Assembly: GCA_022661535.1 (NCBI GenBank)
Contig: JAKULF010000004.1
Location: 4,774,001 to 4,838,000 of the forward strand
Origin: Eutypa lata
Lineage: Eukaryota; Ascomycota; Sordariomycetes; Xylariales; Diatrypaceae
Direction of reading: 5' to 3'
Length of the DNA stretch: 64,000 bases
A program made the translations under genes and the position numbers. Positions 47,356 to 58,526 of the stretch are shown here, in pieces. The first letter of the stretch is position 1; every line of letters starts with the position of its first letter. The notes under the pieces were generated by a model, which was not told the DNA's origin, made no database searches, and saw nothing but the letters and a program-made list of their open reading frames with translations.

Positions 47356-50300
47356 CTATTCTTTTGCAACCAGCTCCTTCAATGCTTTCTGAATGGCCCT
47401 ACCTGCACTGCTTTTGGAATACTTTGTTTCATTGAATACCTCAAAGGGAGTAATTCCGACGTTGTTACCGATGCTAGCATCTGGCCCGCTCCCTAGGAGT
47501 AATCTCACGGCCTCAATTTTGTCGTTGCCGCTATCGAGGTTGCCATCCTGAGAATCGCTTTCTTGAGGATCATCGCCCAGAGATTGAACAAGGTCTTGGA
47601 AATCCTTATTTTGAAGAACAGATAGTAGTGGAGTGGTGCCGTGTTTGTCTCTCGCGTTGATATCGGCACCGTAATGAAGTAGCAGCGCCACTTTCTTCGT
47701 ACTATATTCTCGCCAAATGGGCATACAATGAAGGGCCGACATTCCAGTATCGTCGCGTGCATTGGCATCTGCACCATTCTTCAGCAGAACTTCGGCAATT
47801 TCGAAACCGCCATATTCTTGTTTAAGTTTATACAAGAGTGGGGTGTCACCATTGTCAGCTCGGGCACTGATATCGGCGCCATGGCGGAGTAACGTCTCCG
47901 CATTCTTCGCACCCGCTTCCACCATATTACATACGTGCAAGACCGACCATCTATATTCGGAGCGAGAATTGATATCCGCACCGTTGGCGATAAGAGTTTC
48001 GATTATCTCATGGTTATCCTCCGTCGCCGTGGATGCGTCGATGATGGGAATATAATTGTCCACTTCTAGCTGTGGGCGTTGAATACCCACACTCGCCCCG
48101 CGGTCGATAAGTAGTTTTACAGCATCTAGGTGCCCTGACCCTTTCTTGCAGGCTAAGGAGAGTGCAGGAAAGTTGACAGTAGCTCCGTTGTCTAGGAGAA
48201 GTTTCAGCATATCAACGTTTACATCCCCGCTGCATGCAAAATGAAGAGGTGTCCGATTGCCCTCGGCTGGAATGGTTTGGGCGTGGATCAACGAGCCCTG
48301 TGAAATGAGATATTTGGCCATTGCTATGTCGCTTCCTGATGCTAAGCCTGAGGTTAGCAAACACTTGCCTCTCTTACGTAGTGTGCATTGTAGATCATGC
48401 TATAAGATAACTAGTAGTTGAAATTATATAAAAGGCGAACGAGTGAAGTCTTAAGGGGAATAGTGCCATACCAACTAGGTGCAGTGGGATTGCACCGCTA
48501 TCGTTAGGAGTGTTGACGTCAATCCCATTGGATATTAGAAACTCGGCGAACGCCATATGATCGCATGAGGCATTCACACACGCGGATTCTAACAGGGAGT
48601 GGAGGGCTGTTTGGCCGTAGAAGTCTCGTGTTGTCGCTGGCACTCCGTATTTGATGAGCATCCTAACAATAGGTAGGTGATGTCGCTTTGCTGCGATATC
48701 TGTAACGACTACACTTAGCATTCAATAATCGGCATATGAAAATATTTCGGAGATAAACAAAAAGAGAGAAGAAAACAAAGTTGAAAAAGAGGCAAAAGTA
48801 AAGAGAAAGAAAAGTACGACGTGGAGCAGACTCAGTCATCACTTACGTAAGGGGCTATATGGCTTTTGCTCCCAACTGACCATCGGGTTAAGGTACTTCA
48901 ATATCGCTTCACAAGTACTCACATGACCTTCCCGACATGCATAGTATAATGGTGATGGTATAACGGCTCGTCTTTCCAGCTGAGGCCCGATACTTTCCAT
49001 GAGGACTTGAATCACCTCTTCGTAACCTTCATTAGCAGCTAAGTGGGCGGGAGTGATTCCCTGGGAATTTCGAACTGTGGCATCCACTCCTTGATCAACC
49101 AACTCTTGTACGAGCTTGAGGCAGTCATGGTGAGCCGCATAATGAAGCTGGGTCGAGTCTATAGCAAGCACATCACGATATGTATGTCGCCACTGATCTA
49201 GCGGTGTTGGCTCCTTCAGGATCTCTAACTTGAGCCCCTCGAGTTGCCGGTTTAGGAGAGTAGGTAAACCTCTTATGTGTTTGGGCCAAAAGTTAGACGC
49301 ATAGTAAAATAACGGGAACTCTTTCCCATCCAACTCTAAGCCATCGTCAAGGCGATGAAGAGCAAAAATGGCGTATCGAAGACACCCCTTACTTAGGAGG
49401 AAATTGGCATCTTCTGGAGTGGCCCCAATATCCTGGCCATTCACCGATTTCCAACGAGTCGTGAGGTATTCTTTCACAGTGAAATGTGCTAGCTTAACCA
49501 CGGCATATTCGGATGGTCCAGTTTCATGACCTGACCCGGGTAGTTCAGGTTCAGGTGACTTTTGATCCGCCGTATCGCTCCTCTGGAGGATAACTAGGCT
49601 TCCTAGAAGCTCTAGAACATCATTTAATGGATCAAGGAACCGATCATCGGGGTTGAACACCTCATCTTCTTCAAGATTCAAGACGGCTGACTCGGCCACC
49701 TCTCGAACTGTAAGTGGCCGTTGTGCAAACGCAATCCATGCAAGCGACCTTAGGGTGTGCTCTCTGAAGCTCGCATCTACGCCGTCAATTATCCTTTCGT
49801 ATGTCCCTGCTAGGTTCTCCGGGAGGCTGTACAGAGCCTCGATAAATTTCTGTCTTGTCCTGCATTTCTTCAACTCATCCAATTGGCAGAACACCCATCG
49901 AAACCTATGAGTCATTAAGAATGATGACGTAGATAAAGAGGAGGGGGAACACTTCATACGTACATTCCGTTGGCTTTATCCGATAGGACCTGCTGCGCTT
50001 CATTCTTAAGCTGAGTGGGGAACTTCTTCAATTTCATGTCGTTCATTAGTTGGCCTGAAATATAACCCTTGATATCGGAATCTATCCCCGAGCCAGCTAC
50101 TTCAATTTCGATAGTGTCGGATTTCCCAAAATTGGTCGCAATGTCAATTTCCTCGCGACTCGCAGCCGCGACATGCAAGTTCATGCATTTGCAGAGCTTG
50201 TTTATCACTGCGAGGAGACCCTCACGCTGCTGATCTCGCGGACTTTCGTCGACAGCGTCAATAACAAGGTATACATCTTTGAACAAATCTACACCTTTCA

Positions 50301-51454
50301 ATAAACTGGTTAACAGGTCTTGTGTGTTAGGCTGCTCCTGTCCAGTCTTGCAACGAAGATATAATTGCGAGACGATATCGTAAGCTCTTGGTTCCTCTAG
50401 GGCAATCTGGGCGAGAATCGAACGCAGAAAATTCGAGCTGCTTTGCTTAGACGGGTCCGTGAAGTCAAAGTAGTAGTAAACGACTGCCGAGCCATGAGTT
50501 TCGGATGCGTTGGTCGAGGTTATAGCTGCTTTGAGTGACTCGATCATGGTTGATCTGATAATACATTAAACGATATGAGATACATCTTATCATCTATTGA
50601 GAAAACTTACATTAAAATAGTCTTCCCAGAGCCAGCTACGTAAACTGTCAGGGATGAACTCCACGGTTGGGAACGGACTGAGAACTTACGGATTCCATGA
50701 AGCCATAAGAGCTTTCCTGTGGTTGATCTCCACTCTCCGAATCTTTCATCCTGCAAGAGCCATTCCCCTGTGGACTCCTCATGCTTGCTCACAGCCGCCT
50801 GATGGTTTGGAACCGGACTTGTGTTTTCAAGCCATCCCAACACCTTTTCTCTGGACACCTCTTTGATCGCGCTATCGACAGATATGGTCAGGCTAGCAAG
50901 CTTCTCTTGTATCCCGGATGTCGCTACACTAGTTGATTCGTGACAATTAGTTCTTTTACAATATCTTCCAGTGGTAGCATATAGAAAATCACTGAAGCCA
51001 CTTACGTGGATTCTGCTGTGAGTGCAAGGTTTAGGGTGTCTTTCCCCTTACTGAGAGCATCAACCTTGGTCTTTAACTCTCTGCTACTAAACGGCCATTT
51101 CAAAGCCCTCATACCAACTCGTCTCATCGTTGTCTGACCTCCGCTGCCGCCGGTAGACTGAAATCGCTCTAGCGTGTCTTTGATGCTCTGCAGCTCCCTC
51201 TGGCAGACCTCCAGGGGCCCTCCAGAGGGCCTCTGTATTTTACTCAGTATACCGAATTTGGCCGAGTCAGTGCCTTGCATCCACTCGTCGAGGGTCTCCA
51301 GGATATCGTGGAGGGCCATGACCTCGCCGGTGAGAAGCTCGATGTCTCGTCGTGCGTCTTTGACAGCGAAGACATAATCCTGGCAGAGTTTGTATACATC
51401 CTGAGTGAGCTGGATTATTGCTATAACGCTTGCAGCGGCACTAACGCCGTCCAT
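47356..51454 (-). CDS. STAND/NLR-like receptor: N-terminal helical domain, NACHT, ankyrin repeats
   Basis: Seven exons: 51454-51006, 50928-50690, 50635-50611, 50554-49964, 49904-48847, 48699-48472 and 48347-47356. They total 3582 nt, 1193 aa, and every junction closes in frame. Residues 1-~150 are a fungal STAND N-terminal helical domain (MDGVSAAASVIAIIQLTQDV, RRDIELLTGEVMALHDIL). A 25-nt exon supplies part of the Walker A motif GIPGSGKT (~residues 228-235); VYLVIDAVDESP is the Walker B; GMFRWVFCQLDEL and LPENLAGTYERI are classic NACHT/winged-helix landmarks; AHFTVKEYL follows. From about residue 640 to the end there are some 12-14 ankyrin repeats (TPLHFAC, DMLKLLLDNGATVN, ADINARDKHGTTPLL). 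Such receptors sense ligands through the repeats and signal self/non-self recognition or cell death. All key motifs are intact, so it is probably functional. Confidence 0.93.
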
Positions 51455-52322
51455 GATTTTTTATATATAAAACGCCAAGATGGTATCTGCTCAGACAATA
51501 ATTGAGATGGTATCTACCAATTTTGAATCCTCTTTAGGCTACAGCCGCATTTTTCCCTGTTTCGTTAGAATGCGGGGATGGGTTATGTTCGGCTTATCCA
51601 ATAGAAATTGTTATTTGTGCTTACGCATATCCTGAATTTACCCCCCTTTTCAATGCAACAAGACGGCAGGTGCAGACTACCTAATCATCAACACCAGGCT
51701 TTAAGTGGTGCACATAGACCAGGGCGAATGTCAAGCAGTCGTGCACCATACAGGTAGAATCACGAAGTTTCGAAGAAGAAAATAGATCATCCTCCAGCAA
51801 TAATCGTAGAGACACGGGGGATAAACATATCATGCTCCCCACCCCCCCTTCCTTTCTTCTCCTCCGAATCTATTGTCGTTACTTCGGAAGATCGTGAACC
51901 TCCAGCCAGGAGAGGCACGAGACTATTGCGGCGTGGGCGACGCAGGGGTGCGCGCATGCGCTCGGCGTCGCGAAAGTGGGGGTAGGAAAGGGCGCCTGGA
52001 TGCTCGTTCATTTGAGAGCGATGAGCGACCTGGCGTCGACCGGACGCGGTGCTATTCCGCCGTGCGCGAGGATGGACTTCGTGGCTGCCGGTGTTGGATT
52101 GAGAGCTACGGCTAAGTCGTTTTTGAATGAGTTCATCCCCTGAGATATGGAAGAAGAGGAATGTTGATGAATTGGAAGAGCCATCTACACAAGTATTCAT
52201 AAATACAGGCGGATACCCGGCAAGATATGCCAAGATTTACGGTACTCTTCCCCCCTTTTTTGTTGAACTTGGACATCTACAGCAAAGGCAGTTCATGCAA
52301 TCGCCCGCATTCGTCCTCTACA
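51455..52322. other. Upstream region of the receptor with a doubtful ORF
   Basis: The receptor promoter lies here. A minus-strand frame from an ATG at 52200 to 51787 encodes about 137 residues rich in Arg/Ser (SQSNTGSHEVHPRARRN; RRPRRNSLVPLLAGGSRSS) with no known domain. A good acceptor (TTCCATATCTCAG) precedes the basic part, so it may be a terminal exon of an unrecognised gene. I could not find a matching upstream exon. Support is weak. Confidence 0.3.
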
Positions 52323-53826
52323 TTATATAAACTCGCTGGTAAAGTCACCCGTAGGATCGACCTGCTTCTTCATCGCCCTGAGTCTATCGATTCTATCAGA
52401 GCTCTTATAACGGTGTTCTACCGGATCCTGGCAATTAGTGTTGGTATAAGAGACGAACCCCTCCTTTTCAGTATCATCACGCATGGCAGCTCGTGCCTTC
52501 TGATCTACCGTATTGGCGAAGTCGTGATTGGAAGCATCAGTGTGCCAACTCATCACGTTACTGTTGTAAGCTAGGTTATAATGTCCGCGCTTATTTAGCT
52601 TTAGGAGAGGGACGCCTAGAAAATTACAGCCAATAGTTTATGTTCTCAAGACCGAATGATGATTTCTCTCCTGCACGGGGTCAGCCATTCTACGGTGAAA
52701 CCAGAACAGGCGGCATCAGGACATTCCGCGACGAGCTCTGCATGGATCTTGGCAAGTTTCTTGATATTCTTCACCTTCCAGCCATTCAATCCCGTTTAGC
52801 TGGCGCCTTTGAAGTCGCCCTTAGTGCAGATCCAGTTGAGGTGGTCGCACTGTCTGTCAAATGAAGCTGGGACTAATGTCTGCTGAAACTGGACCAATGA
52901 CTACAAGCGGTTGGAGTAGCTTGGCAGCCTCATCGGCAGAGCAGAAGATTTGTGGCGTCACCACCAACACCTGTTGTTTCAAGTCCGGTGGCGCTTGTGC
53001 GATCGTGAGGTGGCCGGCTGATATATATGTTGAATTTTCCATGATCCATCGCAAGGCTGTGCACGCCGCATCGAGCTGCTGCGGCAAGAACACGTACGTG
53101 CCGTACATGTGTTCGCCTTGCTCGTTGCCCAAGAGCGAATAGGGGTAAGCCCTTATGGTCAACTCCGTGACTAGGCCGAGAAATTGACCGGCGCCTCAAA
53201 GTCCCCATAGTAGCTCTGGGTTGTGGGATTCCGCGACCTCCACCAGCTCACCCCTCGCGTTTATGAGCTTCGCAGAAACGATATTCTATCCATAGCCGAC
53301 GAAGGGGGTGTATATTCCAATCTCTCTACTGAGGTAATATGGGGTAACACCAATCGTGTTCCCATCCCGAACCGCTAATAAGTGAGCGAGCATAAGATGA
53401 ACAAGTAGGTCTATCTTTTCAATCTCATATTGTCATACCTGTGAATTGCTTATGAGGATGCAGTGCAGCCTGCAGTTCTTTGATCAGAGTTCCACTCTTG
53501 ACCGTGACAAGCTTCTCTTCTGTATCATGTACGACGCTTTTGTAGTGACTTAAGTCAATGATAATTCCATCCTAGCCAATGGTTGACCACAGACTGTGAC
53601 CACCTGACTTCAGAACGAATAGAATAGAGGCCTTCACAGCTTTCTGAACCGTATGCATGATATCCTGCTCACGCGTGGGCTGGACGATAGCAAATGGGGT
53701 CTTTACGCCGTAGTCAGACCATCGTTCCATCGAAGCGGTGAAATATGGAGATTTCTCATCTATCAGAACCTCTGAGCTTGGTGAGAGCCTACTGATGAGA
53801 GATGTGAGAAAGCTGTTGTCTCCCAT
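52323..53826 (-). pseudogene. Decayed FAD-linked oxidase (berberine-bridge/PCMH type)
   Basis: Homology to fungal FAD-linked oxidoreductases can be followed along the whole length: from the ATG at 53826 (PFAIVQPTREQDIMHTVQKA, KSGGHSLWSTIG), through DGIIIDLSHYKSVVHDTEEK and an intron. It continues through NTIGVTPYYLS...YTPFVGYG, NIVSAKLINARGELVEV, TIRAYPYSLLGNEQGEHMYG, and CDHLNWICTKGDFKG to the BBE end DRLRAMKKQVDPTGDFTSEF at 52323. The frame is broken by TAG at 53572-53574 (after WSTIG), TAG at 53286-53288 (after VGYG), TGA at 53196-53198 (where an Arg is expected in GLRGAGQF), TAA at 52796-52798, and a frameshift at about 52860-52900; a further ~100 bp near 52570-52680 is unrecognisable. 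No functional product is possible. Confidence 0.85.
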
Positions 53827-54779
53827 GATAGGCAGAAAAGGGGAATGAACAATGTAGGTCTTAGTAAAGCACGATAGGAGAAGGTTAGCTAGCCTTAAAT
53901 GAACTTCGAAGTTAAGGCTATCAGGCCTTTGTGAAACAAAGGGACCTCGACACTATGAGGGTTTCCATATTAGTAACAATTTTTCAGGTATTGTTGTTTG
54001 ATCAACAGGGAGGACTCGATGGAGTGGACATTGTGAGGAGTGACCGACATCGCCGCTAATGCTTGGGTAAGTAAGTACTTACTAATAACGCCCAGAGCGC
54101 CATATATACTGTAACACACCCCTTCAACTGCCATTGTACAGACGAAAGTTGCGGTTGGTCTGCCACGCTCCGATAGAAAGCGGACGCATCTATACGCACA
54201 GGCCACTAGATCCGTCCTGTTTCTATCGGAGCGTGGCAGTTGGTACATGTAATCCTTGTGATCAAGAGATTTCTGGGTTTCTGGTCGTTGAAAATAGTAG
54301 TTATCTGCACGTAGCATCATTTGGTGGAGTTGCATTGGATCATTTATCCCCAACGTTGACCAACATCGCTGCGTGGGGGTGGGGGGTTTAGTAGCGCGCA
54401 GCCTTTCATCCCTTGCTTCGAGACACAGTGGTTACCTATGAGGTACAAGAAGTATCAGTCATGTCACATTATCACGTAGCAGCACGAATGCATGTAATAA
54501 CCGAGAGCCAATGATACGATCTGCATAGAACCAACTGCAGCAATCCTTGAGAAGAAATAGACTAACGTGCAAGGTTATCGCTTCTGGCTGAAATTAATAA
54601 GAAATTTCATTATGTCATTATCCGTACCCCCAGTATTACATCAAAGGGGTATTCATCATTCGTCGTGAGATGCATCAATCTGCCCGCCCGTAAACCCATA
54701 CAACGTTTCGCTTGAAGAGTAAGAAAACCAGTTGACCTACCACCCCTACACCCGCCTAGAGATATGGCCAGATATAGAA
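53827..54779. other. Intergenic with a 20-bp perfect inverted repeat
   Basis: No supported gene; a 127-codon minus-strand frame (54353-53970) runs across the inverted repeat described separately and has no protein-like features. The 3' end of the deaminase gene abuts the right side. Confidence 0.5.
54160..54239. repeat. Long hairpin: perfect 20-bp inverted repeat
   Basis: Left arm 54160-54179 (CTGCCACGCTCCGATAGAAA) and right arm 54220-54239 are exact reverse complements, 40 bp apart. The arms extend inward as an imperfect match (the next 11 bases pair at 8 positions), leaving a loop of about 18 nt. It could be a miniature transposon relic, a foldback insertion or a transcribed hairpin. There is no obvious target-site duplication. 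Confidence 0.9.
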
Positions 54780-56697
54780 TCAGCCTAAGGAAGCACCACC
54801 TTCTACGTCTGAATCATCATCCGAGTCGTCCTCCAAGTCGTCCGCCAAACTGTCATCTGAAGATGATGCTTCGCCCTGCTCCGAAGAAAAGTCATCTGCC
54901 CTCACAGAGGACAAGCTAGAGTATTCGGGAGAGCTAGATCCACTGTCTTCGTTATCACTCGTGCTCGGGTCCGCAGAATCTAATCCTTGTCAGCATCGAG
55001 TCATTTTCTCAGGCGTTCTGGACGAGTTACCAATTCCCAGAGAGGCGAACCCAGTTTCCAGGGATGGAAGATGGACAGTCCTCCGACGTTCAGATACTTC
55101 AGATGGTGTGATACCCGTGTGTGAGTCCGGATGCCCTGGGAGAGGGCCCGCCTTTTTCTTCAGCTGATCTAAAGCTTCTTGTCGAAGCTCTGGAAGCATC
55201 AGGTTCAAGATATCTCTCTGATGCTTGAATTGTGGGTCTTTGGCACCCCCTAGAAGGCCGGGCGGGCCCCAGTTTAGATAGATTTTGTAATGAGCCTCTG
55301 GCTTCACACAACGCACTGCAACATCTAGAGTTAGCTATTTCTATTTTTAGTTAATCTAGAGAGGATGCGGTAGTCCTAAGTCGTGTCCTGAGAGCAAGAA
55401 CTTTCATTGACAAAGAAAAGTGCTCCCATCGAACGCTAGGTAAGGAAAAGAAAATGACGACGGAAGTTGCTTACGAGGGTGGTGCTGAATGTATAGCTGA
55501 CAGCAATAACAGGCAGGTTTGCTACACCCGATAAACCGATCATTGCCTGCAAATCTAAGAGAATTCTCATGAAAATGCTCTAGGACTCGGATCTCGGCGT
55601 GGACATTCGGGATGAAGTTTGGGTTGTTGTATTGGCCCATGAGATTCTCCTGCAAGCTCAACCTCTGGTCCATGGTTGATAGGTCACGTTCATACTCCTT
55701 TAGAAGTGGGTCGCTCGGGCGAAACATTCGTCTTAAGATGCCGTTCAGTGTCGTTTGATTGTCGGCTTTGGGTGCTGCTATGTTCTTCCCTTGGGGAATG
55801 TGACAAACTTCATAAGCACATAGTAAATTTTCTAAATTTGACAAGTCTTCGAGAACCTGCTTCGGCGCGCGGATGTGATGAGCCAAACGTCCGATAAAAT
55901 GCCTCGTGGTGTCGAAGCCTGAAGAAATTTCGGGGGACGTTTGTGTCGCGTAAACCCCAGTGGTCTTCTTTTTCATATGTTTCATCTCTTCCCCTTTTCT
56001 CCCTCTGTATGCTAGAAGGCACATGTCGAAGTGGTTTGCGTTCTCAAGGAATTGTTGTAACCAATCCCATAGTGCAATATCTGGTTGTTTTTAGTAAAAT
56101 CGTAAATGAATCAACTAATTTCCTGAGATTCTCGAAAAACCAACCTTTACTGTTGTTTTCCAGGTCAAGGCGTCTTTCACAATCTTGTATACTTCTCCGT
56201 AACATCTTGATTTCTTTGTGTATTCTGGATCTCGCAAATTCAATGCACGACCGTATGAACCTGTCCTCAAGAAGGATTCGTTGATCGCTAGGAGTGTGAA
56301 TTACTCTCTTGACTTCGACAAGAACATTTCGTAAAAATGATGTGACTTTGTTGTTTGGATCAATGCAATTGAACGCCACCCAGAAAATGAAACCCTCGTC
56401 GTTTTCCTGCACCGCAATGGCTGTAGTGGTTTTCCCTCCTTTTTCGTAGTCACATAAGTAGGATAGGTTTCGGAGTAGTCGCCTGCGCGCTTCTTCGGGT
56501 GTGGAGGCTGGTCCAGGGTTGACGTCGCGTAATCTCCTTGTCTGACCAAGAATAAACAGTAAAATGAGAACCTCATAGAACCGATAGATTAGCTTGGTAT
56601 AAACATTACCTCTGGACATCATGGGAATCGTGTTGCTCATTAACCCTTGCGACATGGAATTGCTCGCGGGGAACCTCTGCAAAATTGATGGGGCCAT
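54780..56697 (-). CDS. Fungal deaminase-superfamily protein (OTT_1508-like)
   Basis: I read four exons: 56697-56145, 56080-55475, 55315-55031 and 54985-54780, 549 aa; the last three junctions are phase 1 and close in frame. The catalytic part spans exon 2: NVHAEIRVLEHF supplies the zinc-site His and the proton-shuttling Glu (HAE, His345), and SKPACYCCQLYIQHH supplies the C-x2-C pair (Cys375/Cys378), the signature of the nucleic-acid/nucleotide deaminase superfamily. KIYLNWGPPG after it is typical of the fungal OTT_1508-like group. The C-terminus is a Ser/Asp/Glu tail (about 65 residues). The 5' end is uncertain: the frame opens at a TTG (56739), 56697 is its first ATG, and a plausible 68-bp intron at 56609-56542 would break frame. 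If unspliced, residues ~35-48 form a hydrophobic stretch. Substrate unknown. Confidence 0.8.
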
Positions 56698-57706
56698 ATT
56701 GGATAAGGGCACAATTGTACAGAAAGCATCAATAGACAAGGGGATCTTAAAGATTTTGACTGTCGAACTGGGCTTGACTTAGGTAGTGCCGAAGGGGACA
56801 GTGGGAGCCTCTGATAAATTCAGTTCGACAGTTCAATAACTAAATGTCAACATCAACAATGACTTAATATACTATAAGTATGCGTACTCTTTTCCTTAAC
56901 TCTCAGATGCGATTTGAAACACGATTTCGGTGACGTTCGTCTATGTTGATGACAACACAAGGTAGTGGGCCTCCTGCATTCACGTTTGGCATACTGACCG
57001 GGCACCAATTATTATTATTTCGGCAAAAGCAAGGCTAATTATAGGTGCCATAGTTCTTATCGCATATGAGCGTAGGATTAAGGCTACAATTCATGTTAAC
57101 CATTTCCCGTAGATGTTGCCTAATGGGACATAAGAGTAACTTTCTATCTACATGTGCTGACCCCAACAGCTTATGTAGTGGCTAGAGGGAGGACCTCGTT
57201 TGTGAACAAATGAGAGCGGGCCTTCCGCATGAGCTTGGCGCAGACTGCAGCAGGCCCACTACGGCGGGTTTTTAGGGGGCCTTCGGCATAAGTAGTCACA
57301 TGTTGGAGGCCCACGACTATAGATGTCGGCGGCCCACGACCCTCTTTTTGAGCCGGTAAAGTCAGCCTTGCCAGAAAGAATGTAGGTGCTGATGGCCAAG
57401 ACCACAGCCACGCAAATGCGCAAAGGAATTTTAGTGGGTTTGAAGTCGACAATGATAATTGTCGCTGACTTCTGTATTATCATAGCGCGTCCTCGCAATT
57501 GCGTGTGAGGTAGGGTTGACTCCAAGGCTCTAATCCGAGTCCCTTAGAATGCGCGACAGGATAAAGGTCTTCGACTATCTTCCACTACTTTGTTCCGATG
57601 TACCTCTAGTACAAATAGGGATTGTGTTCTTCAGAGTGTAGTCGGCGTCATGATGCTATATCGTGTAAATTTCTGTGAGGTTTTTGACTACGAACCATCT
57701 CAAACA
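56698..57706. other. Divergent intergenic, deaminase / zinc-finger gene
   Basis: Holds both promoters. A minus-strand frame at 57479-57171 (MIIQKSATIIIVDF...) includes one hydrophobic segment but lacks other support. Two short dyads are visible: a CGACAAT/ATTGTCG pair near 57448-57466 and repeated GGCCCACGAC words near 57308-57340. No RNA gene seen. Confidence 0.4.
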
Positions 57707-58526
57707 ATGTCAGGGTGGCCACGGTCTGACGATGAAGAAGAATACTCGGATATGAACGGGGGGCAGTGGGCTTATGACAATAGTGATGGCAACATTGATC
57801 CAACATTCTTGTACCCAGATCCCATGATGGTGGACACGCCTAGCTTCAATCTAAACGAGATGGATATATCTAACCAGTTCCTGGACGCCTCCATGCAAAT
57901 GGAAAACCAATTTGTATCCTCAACCTTCGAACAGACTCCCAATTACGACGGAGCATCGACTCTCTAGAGCGACGCTCATATGTCATCTTTGAGCGCTACT
58001 GGCGTCTCCTCCTATAGTACGTCCGAACCAGCGCCAGCGGTACTCGATCCACAAGCAGGGTACCCCGAATACTACGGAAACGCCCCCTTGGAACAGCCTG
58101 CAGATAGCGTAATGCCACAGCAGGAGGCCAGCACGAAGTTTTTCGAGGAGGAAATGACTTCATTGGACGACGTTGAGAGAGGACCAGATGGGAAATTTCA
58201 TTGCACATACGCCGACTGTAAACGGGCGCCGAAGGGGTTTCCTATCAAAGCTGAGTTGAAGTATGACAACACGAGCAGCACTTATAACCTCATTTTACTA
58301 ATTCTAATAAACTAGAAAACACCTCCGATACCATGAGAGGCCAGTCCATTGCCCGAGCTGTGACAACCGCCAGCCTTTCCAGCGCGACATGAAACGACAT
58401 GTAGAAACCTACCATAGTCCGAATGCACGCAAGAAATACCTTTGTGAACACTGTGCTCAAGAGTTCACCAGAAAAGACAATTTGAAAAAACACCAAACCA
58501 ACATACACCAATCCAACCAGGGCTAG
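57707..58526 (+). CDS. C2H2 zinc-finger protein with in-frame TAG in the 5' half
   Basis: Exons 57707-58260 and 58316-58526. The ATG at 57707 has good context (CAAACAATG) and opens 86 acidic codons (SDDEEEYSDMNGG...), ending at TAG 57965-57967. The same frame then continues, with matching low-complexity composition (SSLSATGVSSYSTSEPAPA), through the intron (GTATGAC...AACTAG) into three C2H2-like fingers. Finger 1 (FHCTYADCKRAPKGF to KKHLRYH) spans the intron, finger 2 is HCPSCDNRQPFQRDMKRH, and finger 3 is YLCEHCAQEFTRKDNLKKH. Fingers and splice site are intact. Either the gene is a recent pseudogene with a nonsense codon, or translation restarts at ATG 57980 (163 aa, all fingers kept), or the TAG is read through. 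The intact product would be a nuclear DNA-binding regulator. Confidence 0.65.
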
